From the NCBI GenBank assembly GCA_026394375.1, contig JAPKYJ010000027.1, positions 1 through 64,000 of the forward strand: a stretch of 64,000 nucleotides of DNA. Reading direction: 5' to 3'. Of the stretch, positions 51,814 to 59,596 are shown one piece after another. Each line of letters begins with the position of its first letter. The stretch's first letter is position 1. The DNA comes from Methanomassiliicoccales archaeon (GTDB lineage: Archaea; Thermoplasmatota; Thermoplasmata; Methanomassiliicoccales; UBA472). The notes beneath the pieces are model-generated. The model worked only from the letters and a program-made list of their open reading frames with translations, searched no databases and was not told the DNA's origin. The translations under genes were made by a program, and so were the position numbers.

Positions 51814-53757
51814 GTGGACGTGAGTTCGAAACGGAAGGTCACAGGTGAGGACACGGGCAGCGTTCGCTCTGAAGCATCGATGCCCCCCGCTGACCGTTCC
51901 CAGCAGACCGGCGGGGACAAGATGGATGATCTGCGCCGGTGGCTCGCCGGGGAGGAGGCGGGCTTGCTTGATTGGCTGAACGAAGAGGACGAGGCGGGCC
52001 CAGCGGCCTTGGCCGCTCCGAGAGAGGCCAGGCCAGAATCGGAGGAGCTTGCCGTCACTCGCCAGCGGGCGGAGAAGTCCAAGGCGGAGCTCGTCAAGCT
52101 CCGCGCGCTGGTCATGGAAGAGTTGAAATCGCCTCCTGCCCAGCTGAGCGAGAAGGAGACCGCCGAACTCTCGGAGCACCTAAAGAGCATCTTCGAGCAG
52201 ACTGACATCCTACGAGGGCAGTTCGACCTGCTGGCCAAACTCAATCACGATTCGCGGCTGGAGACGGAGAGCGCTTTGGCAGGGCTGCCGAAGGACCAGG
52301 AGGAGCTGGTTCGCAAGCAGATCGAGCTGCGAGAGCGCGAGAGCCTGTTCGAGAACCGGGAAACGGAGCGTTCTTCCGTGAACGAGCTCTCCCAAGAAAT
52401 CGGCGGAGTGGGCGAAGGGGAGCTTGAGAAACGCTTCCGGATGGAGCTCTTGGACAAGGAGACCGAATACCGCGAGAAAGAGAAGGAGTACCATTCCAAG
52501 GTCGACTATCTAGCCGAGGAGCTCAAGAGCAAGAGCCTGGAAATCCAGCAGCTGAAGGAAGAGCTCAATATCGTGCGTATGGGGGCAAAGAACGGCAGCG
52601 CCGTCGTCGAGGGAAGGCTGCGCGAACTGCAGCTCAAGGAGAAGCGCATCGCCCTCATGGAAGAAGAGGCGGCACGCCTTAAGATTGAGATCCGAGAGCG
52701 CGATGATGAGCTGAAGAAGATCAAGGAGGTCGTCGGCTACAAGCAACAGGAGATGATGCGGAGGGAGGAGGACCTCGATTACCGGGAGAAGCTTCTCACC
52801 AATGAGAGGGGCAAGTTCGACGACGTCAAGAAGGATGTCACTGGCGTGGAGGAGGTCGAGCTCAAGAGGCGCATAGAGGAGCTGAAGGCCGAGGTGCAAC
52901 AGAAGGAAGAGGAGCTGCTCATCAAGGAGAAGTACCTCAACGCCAAAGCGGAGGATCTCCGCCTGCGCGAGCAGGGTGTGATCGATGACGAGATCCAGCA
53001 ACGGGAGGAAGAGCGCACCTTGGAGATCCAAGTAGCCAAGGCCAAGACCGGCAACAACCGTTTCGATGATCTGCTCCTGGGTGGCATTCCTTTCGGTTCA
53101 AATGTGCTCATCCATGGCCCTCCGTTCGTAGGTAAGGAGATGATGATGGCGCAGTTCGTAGCCGAGGGCCTGAAGAAGGGTGTGCCAGCCATCTGGGTCA
53201 TCACCGACAAGACGGCCAGGGATACACGAACGGATATGGAATCCGTGCTATCTGGCTATGAGGAGTACGAGCGCCGTGGCCTGGTGAAGTACGTCGACGC
53301 CTATTCTAAGAGCATGGGCGAGGTGACCGACGACCCCTATACCAGCTACATCGACGAACCGACGGACCATGACATGATCATGGAGGCCACCGAGAAGATC
53401 GCTAAGGAGTTCAAGGAGAAGCACAAATACTACCGTCTGGCGTTCCGCTCCCTGTCCACGCTCATCGCCTATTCGGACCCTACCACCGCATTCCGCTTCC
53501 TCAGCCCATTCTGCGGCCGACGCAAGCGCGATGGAGCGGTGTCCATGTACTCCATCGAGAAGGGAGTGCATGGGGAGCAGGAGATCCAGATGCTCGGCTC
53601 CATCATGGACGGCATGATCGATTTCAAGCTGGACCAGCTGAAGAACTTCTTCTCTGTGCAGGGGGTGTGCGACGTGCAATCCCGTTCCTACATCCGATAC
53701 ACGGTGGGCAAGCACGGCCTGAGCATCGGTTCGTTCTCCCTGGACCATATCAGGTGA
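51814..53757 (+). CDS. Coiled-coil protein with RecA/KaiC-like domain
   Basis: A 647-residue protein. After a disordered N-terminus, residues about 75-405 are almost continuous Glu/Lys/Leu-rich coiled coil. Residues about 412-647 form a RecA/KaiC-like domain (NNRFDDLLLGGIPFGSNVLI). The P-loop is GPPFVGKE (435-442), with Glu in place of the Ser/Thr that normally binds magnesium, and a region VDAYSKSMGE follows. Archaeal RAD55/KaiC relatives often act in signalling or motility. GTG start. It is the first plus-strand gene before the pilus operon, 1.1 kb upstream, so a functional link is possible but not shown. Confidence 0.85.
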   Translation: MDVSSKRKVTGEDTGSVRSEASMPPADRSQQTGGDKMDDLRRWLAGEEAGLLDWLNEEDEAGPAALAAPREARPESEELAVTRQRAEKSKAELVKLRALVMEELKSPPAQLSEKETAELSEHLKSIFEQTDILRGQFDLLAKLNHDSRLETESALAGLPKDQEELVRKQIELRERESLFENRETERSSVNELSQEIGGVGEGELEKRFRMELLDKETEYREKEKEYHSKVDYLAEELKSKSLEIQQLKEELNIVRMGAKNGSAVVEGRLRELQLKEKRIALMEEEAARLKIEIRERDDELKKIKEVVGYKQQEMMRREEDLDYREKLLTNERGKFDDVKKDVTGVEEVELKRRIEELKAEVQQKEEELLIKEKYLNAKAEDLRLREQGVIDDEIQQREEERTLEIQVAKAKTGNNRFDDLLLGGIPFGSNVLIHGPPFVGKEMMMAQFVAEGLKKGVPAIWVITDKTARDTRTDMESVLSGYEEYERRGLVKYVDAYSKSMGEVTDDPYTSYIDEPTDHDMIMEATEKIAKEFKEKHKYYRLAFRSLSTLIAYSDPTTAFRFLSPFCGRRKRDGAVSMYSIEKGVHGEQEIQMLGSIMDGMIDFKLDQLKNFFSVQGVCDVQSRSYIRYTVGKHGLSIGSFSLDHIR

Positions 53758-53838
53758 CCGGCACCTTTGACCTTGTCCTGTTCCGGACGTCACTTAGGCA
53801 GTGCAACTAGAAAAGGGACTACATCCAGATGGTTTCCC

Positions 53839-54270
53839 TCAGGCAACTTCCACGCCGCTCGAATCGCCACGACGCTTCGGCTGCTGTTGCTGGATGTTAA
53901 TGTGAGGCATGGGGACCGGTGGAGGCAGACGAATGTCGCGCGCCACCAGCATGGTCGTGGGAATGCAGCTCGGCACCACGGTGTTGTGCACCAGGTTCGC
54001 CACCTCGGGCGGCATGGAGCTCTGGCGCTGCCATTCCCCTACCACGTTCGCCACGTCCCCAGAGAGCATGACCTGGCCCTCTATCTTGACGTACCCAAGG
54101 CCGACGTAGTTGGCGGTGAAGCGGAAGTCCACCACCGCCGTATCGTCGGACACGCGGGAGATCTGGGTCACGGTGCTGTTGTGGTCGATGCGGATGTTGT
54201 TCACCTTCTCCCCCTGCTTGGAGAACCGCTTCGCCTCGATGCCCGTAATCTCAAAGCCCTTGACCTGCAT
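53839..54270 (-). CDS. Conserved archaeal beta-rich protein, unknown
   Basis: A 143-residue protein: an N-terminal mixed region, strands DDTAVVDFRFTANYVGLGYV and IEGQVMLSG, then a helix PPEVANLVHNTVVPSC and a proline-rich LPPPVPMP stretch before a polar tail. This order of strands followed by a long helix with HN-x-V resembles SecB-like small chaperones, which is only a suggestion. No signal peptide or catalytic motif. It lies beside the tRNA-Phe gene on the same strand. Confidence 0.65.
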   Translation of the reverse strand: MQVKGFEITGIEAKRFSKQGEKVNNIRIDHNSTVTQISRVSDDTAVVDFRFTANYVGLGYVKIEGQVMLSGDVANVVGEWQRQSSMPPEVANLVHNTVVPSCIPTTMLVARDIRLPPPVPMPHINIQQQQPKRRGDSSGVEVA

Positions 54271-54340
54271 GCCGACCGCCCGGTAATCAAGAACTGTGCT
54301 AATAGATGTTTGCCAATGGTAGCATGGGAAGAAAAGCGAG

Positions 54341-54437
54341 TGCCGCAGGCCGGGCTCGAACCAGCGACTTCAAGATATCGGCTGCCCCCGCGGGAGCAAC
54401 TTCAGTCTTGCACTCTCCCAAACTGAGTTACTGCGGC
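54341..54437 (-). tRNA. tRNA-Phe (GAA) with intron
   Basis: The minus strand folds into a full cloverleaf: acceptor GCCGCAG/CTGCGGC with discriminator A, D-arm ACTC/GAGT, anticodon stem CAAGA/TCTTG and T-arm GCTGG/CCGGC. The anticodon loop CTGAAGA is split after position 37 by a 23-base intron at about 54377-54399 that can itself form a hairpin (TGCTCC with GGGGCA), as expected of a bulge-helix-bulge substrate for the archaeal splicing endonuclease. The exact intron ends may shift by a base. The mature tRNA is 74 bases; CCA is not encoded. Confidence 0.93.
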
Positions 54438-54463
54438 GCGCTTACCGGAGAAAGCGCCCCAGT

Positions 54464-54474
54464 CTAATATACTT
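54464..54474 (-). promoter_or_regulatory. TATA box of tRNA-Phe
   Basis: On the minus strand this reads AAGTATATTAG, about 27-37 bases before the tRNA 5' end at 54437. Confidence 0.6.
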
Positions 54475-54527
54475 TGTTGGCGAGGTGGCCATTCGGCCAC
54501 GTGCCCCGATGCCAGGACGGATGAGGG

Positions 54528-54765
54528 CTAGCGGAAGGACTTCAAACGCCCCTCGGTCCCCATCGAGTGTCCGCCCAGACCGATGACGAAGGCCAACTTG
54601 GGGTAGACGGTCATGCGCTCCATGCCCCCCACCCCTAGGTCAAAGAAGGCCCCGCTGATCTCCAGAACGAACGCCAGTAGTGCGAACCCTCCTCGCGAGG
54701 CAGATGAGCATTCCCTCCGAGGTTAGACAAAGCCCCATCATGACCAGGTGAGGAGGACGATGCAT
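54528..54765 (-). pseudogene. Frameshifted small membrane-protein gene
   Basis: On the minus strand, the ATG at 54765 opens a frame (MHRPPHLVMMGLCLTSEGML) that is continued, one base out of phase near a GAGGAGGG run at about 54690-54700, by GGFALLAFVLEISGAFFDLG and MTVYPKLAFVIGLGGHSMGTE to a TAG at 54528-54530. Both parts are hydrophobic and gene-like, together about 80 residues with two or so membrane segments. It is either a recent frameshift or an error in the sequence at the G-rich run. Confidence 0.55.
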
Positions 54766-54853
54766 CGACGCGAAGTTGAGGTCCTCTTAAAGGATGGCGG
54801 CCCCTCCGGAGAATATTGTGAGATTTTCAAGCTTAGCCAGCAAGTGCAATACG

Positions 54854-54862
54854 TTTATATAT
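54854..54862 (+). promoter_or_regulatory. TATA box of the pilus operon
   Basis: TTTATATAT lies 20-28 bases before ATG 54882 and 47-55 bases before ATG 54909. The first spacing fits a leaderless transcript; the second fits a short leader containing GGAGG. Confidence 0.65.
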
Positions 54863-54881
54863 CTACGAACCGCTCAATCGA

Positions 54882-55874
54882 ATGACTTATTGGAGGACTG
54901 GTCAGCAGATGCTAGCGCCGCGAGAGTGTCGCCTCTTCAGCAAAAAAGACAAGGGCCGCCTTCTCCACCGGGAAAGGGACGAGCGAGGAGTGGCCTCCAC
55001 TGTGGGCACCATCATGGCCCTCCTGGTCTTCCTCACTTTCCTCACCCTATTCACTAATTCATACGTCCCAGTCTGGATGACGGACAACGAACGGACACAC
55101 ATGAACACGGTCTTCAATCAGTTCGGGGACCTCAAGGGCAAAGTGGACAACCTTGTGGTCATGGCCCAGGTGACTGGATCCACGGACATGAGCCTCTACG
55201 CGCCCATCACTCTGGGAGCGGCCGGCATTCCGGTGTTCGCTTCGCCCACCGCGGGGCAGCTGAACTACATGCCGCTCAACCAAGAGAAGAGCACCGTTCG
55301 GATCAAGTTCAGCTACGGTCTGGATATCAACCATCAAACCCTAATGGTCGATTCGCAGGGCGGGGGCATGGTCGAGCTCTACGCTCCCAATCGCTACTAC
55401 GTGGAGCAACGCATCGCCTATGAGAACGGAGCCATATTGGTGAAGCAGAACGATGGGCAACTGATAAGGGCGTTCCCCAGCTTCGAGGTGAACAAGGAAG
55501 GCAGCAATGTGTCATTCTCCTTCACCGAGATAGACTTCGTGGGCAAGAACGCCTCAATGGCCGGGACGGGTATCACTGGGCTGAACATCGACCTCATCTA
55601 CCTGGACCGACAGACCTACACCAACCTCTCTTTTCCGTCTGGCAATCAGGTGCAGGTGAGTCTCAACATAGCCATCACTCTTCACACCCTATATGGAAAG
55701 GCCTGGTACAGCTATCTTAACGAGACCCTCCACGACTCGGGATTGGTGAACAATACCGATTATAGTATGCAGGTGATGAAGGCGGACTACTCCGTCATAG
55801 CGCTGAACCTGAAGACCGTGAGCACTTTCGTTTACAACAAAGCGACGGTGGAGGTCGCCGTCCAGAACGCCTAG
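54882..55874 (+). CDS. Type IV pilin-like secreted protein
   Basis: A 330-residue protein. A basic N-terminus (to about 36) ends at DERG-VASTVGTIMALLVFLTFLTLF, a prepilin-like cleavage context (charged residues, Gly, then a long hydrophobic helix at about 40-62). The rest is an extracellular beta-rich domain with several N-glycosylation sequons (NKEGSNVS, NLSF, NNT). It could be a major pilin or a minor tip protein of the filament. Start: ATG 54882 suits a leaderless message; ATG 54909 has GGAGG 12 bases upstream. First gene of the operon, 8 bases before ATPase 1. Confidence 0.75.
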   Translation: MTYWRTGQQMLAPRECRLFSKKDKGRLLHRERDERGVASTVGTIMALLVFLTFLTLFTNSYVPVWMTDNERTHMNTVFNQFGDLKGKVDNLVVMAQVTGSTDMSLYAPITLGAAGIPVFASPTAGQLNYMPLNQEKSTVRIKFSYGLDINHQTLMVDSQGGGMVELYAPNRYYVEQRIAYENGAILVKQNDGQLIRAFPSFEVNKEGSNVSFSFTEIDFVGKNASMAGTGITGLNIDLIYLDRQTYTNLSFPSGNQVQVSLNIAITLHTLYGKAWYSYLNETLHDSGLVNNTDYSMQVMKADYSVIALNLKTVSTFVYNKATVEVAVQNA

Positions 55875-55882
55875 GTGAGGGG

Positions 55883-57646
55883 ATGAAGACCATCAAGAAG
55901 GACCGGGGGGCCGGTGAGGCCCAGGCGGACGCCCAAGAGCAGGCTGTGGACGTTGATGTGCCAGCCGGAAGGGCGACCGATAGGGTCCGCGATTCCTATC
56001 TGAAGCTTCTGCGCAAGATGGTACCGAACCGGGCCACCCGGGTCCGCCTCCCTGCTGGGCAGGTGGCGCAACGCGTCGAATGGTCCAAGGGACGAGGCTC
56101 GGGAATTACCGAGATCCCCAAGATCGAGGACCCCCAAATCGATGTGGTGGAGGTCTACCCGGTGATGGAGCCCTACAGTTACATCCGGGTCACCTTCAAC
56201 AACGAGAACTCTGAGTATCTGCTAGAGACCATAGAACCGCTTTTGGACGAGAAGGAACAGAAGCTGCTGGAGCTCGTCCGCGACACCATGCAACGCACCC
56301 TTGGCTATGAGTGGGAGAAGCTCACCGAGCTCGACAAGGAGGAATACTTGCGGGAAAGCGTGGAGTCCTTCATTCGCACCCGGGGCATTCGGGTAGACCC
56401 TGTGGCCAAGAAGAAGATCGGATACTACATCATCCGCGATTATATGGGCTATGGCCCCATCGATCCGCTCATCAGAGATGAGGGCATAGAGGACGTTTCC
56501 TGCGACGGGGTCAACGTCTTTCTCTTCACATTCCATCGCAAGTACGAGAGCATCAGGACGCAACTGAAGTTCGACTCGGAGGATAAACTGAACTCGTTCG
56601 TCGTCGCTTTGGCTCAGAGATGCGGCAAGCAGATCTCCGTATCCAATCCTATCCTGGACGGCACGACCCCGGAAGGCCACCGCGTGCAGGCGACCTATTC
56701 TCGCGAGGTGACCACCAGAGGAGGCACCTTCACCATCCGCCGGTTCAAGGAGAAGCCTTTCACGCCCGTGGACCTTATCAAGTACGGCACCGCCAGCCCG
56801 GAGATGATCGCCTACTTCTGGCTTGGTGTGGAGCATGGGGAATCGATGATCATCTGCGGGGGCACCGCTTCGGGCAAGACGGCCACCCTCAACTCCATCG
56901 CTCTCTTCATCCCTCCCGGGGCGAAGATCGTCACCATGGAGGACACGCGCGAGATCAACCTGCCGCACGAGAACTGGATCCCTGGCACGACCCGCTCGGG
57001 GGTGGGGGAGAAGGAGGCCTCGGGCAAGTCACCGGGTGAGATCGACATGTACGATCTTGTTCGCGCGGCGTTGCGACAGAGGCCCAACTACATCATCGTG
57101 GGCGAGGTGCGTGGCAAGGAGACATACATCATGTTCCAGGCCATGGCCACCGGCCACACCACCTATTCCACCATGCACGCCGATTCGGTCAAGAGCATGG
57201 TCAACCGCCTGGAGAACCCACCTATCAACTGCCCCAGGATATTGCTCACTGCGCTGAGGAACGTGATCATCCAGACCCACGCACGCGTGGGCACGGAGCT
57301 GGTCCGACGGATCAAGCAGGTCATCGAGATCGTCGGCTTCGAGCCGGAGACCAACGAGCTCATCACCAATACCGTGTATGAGTGGGACCAGGCCACTGAC
57401 CGGTTCATGTACAAGGGCCATTCCTTCCTTTTCGATAAGATCATGGAGATGAAATCCATGACCCATGAGCAGATGCTGACGGAGTTCAATCGCCGAGTGG
57501 ACATCGTGCGCTACATGGTGTACCGCGACATCACCGACCACCGTAAGATCTGGTCCCTGATCAACTCCTACTACAAGGAGGGGGATAAGACGATCGTACG
57601 CGTGCGCAAGGAGCTACAGGAAGGGGGTCTGGAAGTTGGCGCCTGA
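55883..57646 (+). CDS. Type II/IV secretion ATPase 1 (TadA/GspE-like)
   Basis: A 587-residue hexameric motor ATPase for pilus assembly. The N-terminal domain (about 90-220, with MEPYSYIRVTF and the DYMGYGPIDPLI stretch) is followed by a RecA core: Walker A CGGTASGKT (P-loop 326-333), an Asp-box MEDTREINLPHENW, Walker B region YIIVGEVRGKE and the His box ATGHTTYSTMHAD. All catalytic residues are intact. It overlaps the TadB-like gene by 11 bases. The second, related ATPase in the operon is about 45-50% similar by eye in the core. Confidence 0.93.
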   Translation: MKTIKKDRGAGEAQADAQEQAVDVDVPAGRATDRVRDSYLKLLRKMVPNRATRVRLPAGQVAQRVEWSKGRGSGITEIPKIEDPQIDVVEVYPVMEPYSYIRVTFNNENSEYLLETIEPLLDEKEQKLLELVRDTMQRTLGYEWEKLTELDKEEYLRESVESFIRTRGIRVDPVAKKKIGYYIIRDYMGYGPIDPLIRDEGIEDVSCDGVNVFLFTFHRKYESIRTQLKFDSEDKLNSFVVALAQRCGKQISVSNPILDGTTPEGHRVQATYSREVTTRGGTFTIRRFKEKPFTPVDLIKYGTASPEMIAYFWLGVEHGESMIICGGTASGKTATLNSIALFIPPGAKIVTMEDTREINLPHENWIPGTTRSGVGEKEASGKSPGEIDMYDLVRAALRQRPNYIIVGEVRGKETYIMFQAMATGHTTYSTMHADSVKSMVNRLENPPINCPRILLTALRNVIIQTHARVGTELVRRIKQVIEIVGFEPETNELITNTVYEWDQATDRFMYKGHSFLFDKIMEMKSMTHEQMLTEFNRRVDIVRYMVYRDITDHRKIWSLINSYYKEGDKTIVRVRKELQEGGLEVGA

Positions 57647-58676
57647 GGTTTCCGACATATTTGCCAGGATGGAATCGTCCAAGAAGGGCTACCTGAAGAC
57701 GAAGACCTCTGAGGATGTGGCCGAACATTGGGGACCGCATATGGTTCGACTACCGCAGGGTGCAGTCCCGGAATATGTCAAGCTCACCAAGTATCAGGAG
57801 TTCTCCTGGCGCACCGTGGGCAAGATGGTCAAGGTGCGCGCGAAGCCCAACCCCAAGCTCGAGCTGAGCCTGCTGCAAGCGCATATGCGAATGCGACAGG
57901 AGGAGTTCGTGGCCTATGTCTGGATGAGCGTCATCCTGGTATTGGTTGTGGCTGCGGTCATCGCGCTGACCCTGGGTGGGGTGTTCATCGCCTTCTTGAA
58001 CATCCAGGCCGCCTATGTGTTGATGTTCTCTCTCCTCATCGTGATCATACCCCCGGTCATGGCCTACGTCTTGCTCATGTCCACTCCCGGAAGCAAGGCC
58101 AAGCGCAGATCCCGGGACATAGACAAGCGCATCGGACCGGCCATGAGCTTCATCTCAGCCATGGCCAGCGCGGACGTGAACGTGGATGTCATATTCAAAG
58201 AACTTTCCCGGCAGTCGATTTACGGGGAGATCAAGACCGAGGCGGAATGGATCACTCGAGATACGGAACTATTGGGCATAGATATCCTCACTGCCATCAA
58301 CAAGGCGGCTCAGAGGACGCCCTCATCGAAGTTCCAGGAGTTCCTGCAAGGTGTCGTGACCACCTCCACCTCTGGTGGGCAGCTCAAGCCCTACTTCCTG
58401 CAGAAGGCGGAGCAGTTCGAGAAGGAATCGAAGCTGGACATGCGACAGCAGTTGGAGAGCTTGGGGCTCATGGCGGAGACCTTCGTCACCGTCGTGGTGG
58501 CCTTCCCCCTGTTCCTGGTGGTCATCATGGCCATCATGGCCATCGTGCCAGGCGGCGGAGGGAGTTCGAGTACTACGGTGATGCTGCTCTGGGCGGTGGT
58601 GGGACTGATGATACCATTCTCGCAGTTCGGGTTCATTTTCTTCATCTGGAACTCGACCAAGGAGTCGTCCATATAG
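57636..58676 (+). CDS. Pilus assembly membrane protein 1 (TadB-like)
   Basis: A 346-residue type II secretion F-domain protein. A cytoplasmic N-terminus (about 1-85) is followed by two helices (about 92-118 and 125-145), then the cytoplasmic T2SSF helical domain (ISAMASADVNVDVIFKELSRQ and the later FQEFLQGVVTTSTSGG) and two C-terminal helices (about 280-310 and 315-340). It forms the platform on which the ATPase turns pilin monomers into a filament. TTG start inside the end of the ATPase gene. Confidence 0.9.
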   Translation: MAPEVSDIFARMESSKKGYLKTKTSEDVAEHWGPHMVRLPQGAVPEYVKLTKYQEFSWRTVGKMVKVRAKPNPKLELSLLQAHMRMRQEEFVAYVWMSVILVLVVAAVIALTLGGVFIAFLNIQAAYVLMFSLLIVIIPPVMAYVLLMSTPGSKAKRRSRDIDKRIGPAMSFISAMASADVNVDVIFKELSRQSIYGEIKTEAEWITRDTELLGIDILTAINKAAQRTPSSKFQEFLQGVVTTSTSGGQLKPYFLQKAEQFEKESKLDMRQQLESLGLMAETFVTVVVAFPLFLVVIMAIMAIVPGGGGSSSTTVMLLWAVVGLMIPFSQFGFIFFIWNSTKESSI

Positions 58677-58686
58677 GGTGGTTACC

Positions 58687-59592
58687 ATGGCAGAGAAAGA
58701 CCTATTGGACCTGAGTGAGCTGGAACGGAGCAAGAAGGACCTGAGCCGCACATTGCTCCTTGGCGGCCTGGTGATTGCGATAATCTTCTTCTTCATAGGG
58801 GCCTTGGAAGCCATCGGCGGCATCAACACCGGCCTGCTATCGATCGACTACATGGCCATCGGCTTGATGGCCCTCTGCGGACCATATGGATTCTACACCA
58901 CCTATCGCTACAATAAGGTGAAGGCGATCGAGTCTCGCCTGCCGGATTTCCTGAGGGATGTGGCCGAGGCTGGCCGCTTCGGCATGACCCTGGCGGAGGC
59001 CATCAAGGTCGCCAGCCGAGGCCGCTATGGTGGATTGACGACCGAGATCAGGCGCATGGCGGCTCAGATCGACTGGGGAGTGCCCGCCGCCGAGGCGATA
59101 AGGTTGTTCTCTGAGCGCGTCGACACCCCTCTGGTTCGAAGGATGATGGCCATCATCATCAAGGCCAACGACGCGGGGGGAAACGTGGCGGACGTCCTTA
59201 CCATGGTCGCCCACGATTCCCGTGAGGCGATGCTCGCCCAGGAGGAGCGCAGGATCGCCATGGCCACCTACACGGTCGTCATCTATGTCTCGTTCATGGT
59301 GTTCATCGCCACCATATTCATCCTCAACACCACCTTTCTGCCCAAGATGCTGGAAGCGGGCAGTCAAGTGTCGAAGGGGGCGGAGGCAGCGGGCATCACC
59401 AACATGCCGGCCACCATCAAGACCGACATCATCCCTACCGTCCAGTTCATATTCGTGGTCGCGGTGATAATCCATGCCTTCGGTGACGGCATCCTGGCAG
59501 GGGTTTTGCAGGATGGCAGGATACAGAACGGCATGAGACATAGTTTCATCATGCTGCTGGTGGGCTTGATTGGCACACGGTTGATAGGGTGA
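58687..59592 (+). CDS. Pilus assembly membrane protein 2 (TadC-like)
   Basis: A 301-residue F-domain protein, paired with the TadB-like one. Two N-terminal helices (about 25-48 and 52-70), a cytoplasmic domain (FLRDVAEAGRFGMTLAEAIK, then MMAIIIKANDAGGNVADVL) and three helices at the end. The open frame begins at GTG 58678; ATG 58687 has AGGGTGG before it. It ends 4 bases before the second ATPase gene. Confidence 0.9.
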   Translation: MAEKDLLDLSELERSKKDLSRTLLLGGLVIAIIFFFIGALEAIGGINTGLLSIDYMAIGLMALCGPYGFYTTYRYNKVKAIESRLPDFLRDVAEAGRFGMTLAEAIKVASRGRYGGLTTEIRRMAAQIDWGVPAAEAIRLFSERVDTPLVRRMMAIIIKANDAGGNVADVLTMVAHDSREAMLAQEERRIAMATYTVVIYVSFMVFIATIFILNTTFLPKMLEAGSQVSKGAEAAGITNMPATIKTDIIPTVQFIFVVAVIIHAFGDGILAGVLQDGRIQNGMRHSFIMLLVGLIGTRLIG

Positions 59593-59596
59593 TTGA

